Shown here one piece after another: positions 63,993 to 64,000 of a stretch of DNA of 64,000 nt (its first letter is position 1; each line of letters opens with the position of its first letter). The stretch is from positions 34,242,619 to 34,306,618 of the forward strand of contig NC_044919.1 in assembly GCF_003576645.1 (NCBI RefSeq). Reading direction: 5' to 3'. This DNA is from Ipomoea triloba. Taxonomy: Eukaryota; Streptophyta; Magnoliopsida; Solanales; Convolvulaceae. A model generated the notes under the pieces. It had not been told where the DNA came from, did not search any database, and saw only the letters and a list, made by a program, of their open reading frames with translations. Position numbers and translations under genes: made by a program.

Positions 63993-64000
63993 ATACAGTT

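Overview
This is a 64 kb piece of nuclear DNA from a flowering plant. The gene-free DNA is AT-rich, the coding exons are GC-richer with short GT-AG introns, and the proteins belong to plant-specific families (WIP zinc finger, CEN/TFL1-type PEBP, plant GT29, clade-VI acyl-activating enzyme, plant UGT). The proteins read as eudicot, probably asterid (the PEBP is closest in memory to snapdragon CENTRORADIALIS). The species cannot be fixed from the sequence alone.

Seven protein-coding genes can be supported. In order: (1) 2656-7674, minus: an eight-exon VPS4/SKD1 AAA ATPase of the ESCRT pathway. (2) 16216-17379, plus: an intronless GALT29A-like Golgi glycosyltransferase. (3) 22930-25000, minus: a two-exon WIP-type C2H2 zinc-finger transcription factor. 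(4) 34525-36313, minus: a four-exon CEN/TFL1-like PEBP gene with the canonical 62-bp and 41-bp middle exons. (5) 43294-45759, plus: a two-exon acyl-activating enzyme (AMP-forming acyl-CoA ligase). (6) 52831-54297, plus: an intronless UDP-glucosyltransferase of the zeatin O-glucosyltransferase type. (7) 57562-58843, minus: a three-exon alpha/beta hydrolase. The exon joins were read by hand from GT-AG borders, reading-frame continuity and family length. No operon-like or pathway-like clustering is evident. The genes look like ordinary dispersed plant genes, and no two are clearly in one pathway.

The rest is mostly small non-autonomous transposons and their debris. Well-bounded examples are two members of one Mutator-like family with 9-bp target duplications (8600-9180 and 59679-60088, the latter carrying a SINE with a 17-bp duplication), two long-inverted-repeat Mutator-like elements (19866-20453 and 60700-61381), a hAT-like element with an 8-bp duplication (10962-11535), a Tourist-like MITE with a TTA duplication (27241-27855) and a 459-bp solo LTR with a 5-bp duplication (45943-46401). 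Several SINE-like copies, a truncated LINE end, many microsatellites and one assembly gap (19234-19267) are also present.

The points most worth a second look are a near-perfect 46-bp-arm hairpin at 193-339, a 5S-rRNA-like segment inside intron 1 of the CEN-like gene, an (AT)n tract in that gene's probable 5' leader, and a direct segmental duplication on both sides of the glucosyltransferase gene. I saw no convincing sign of a wholly new biological system.
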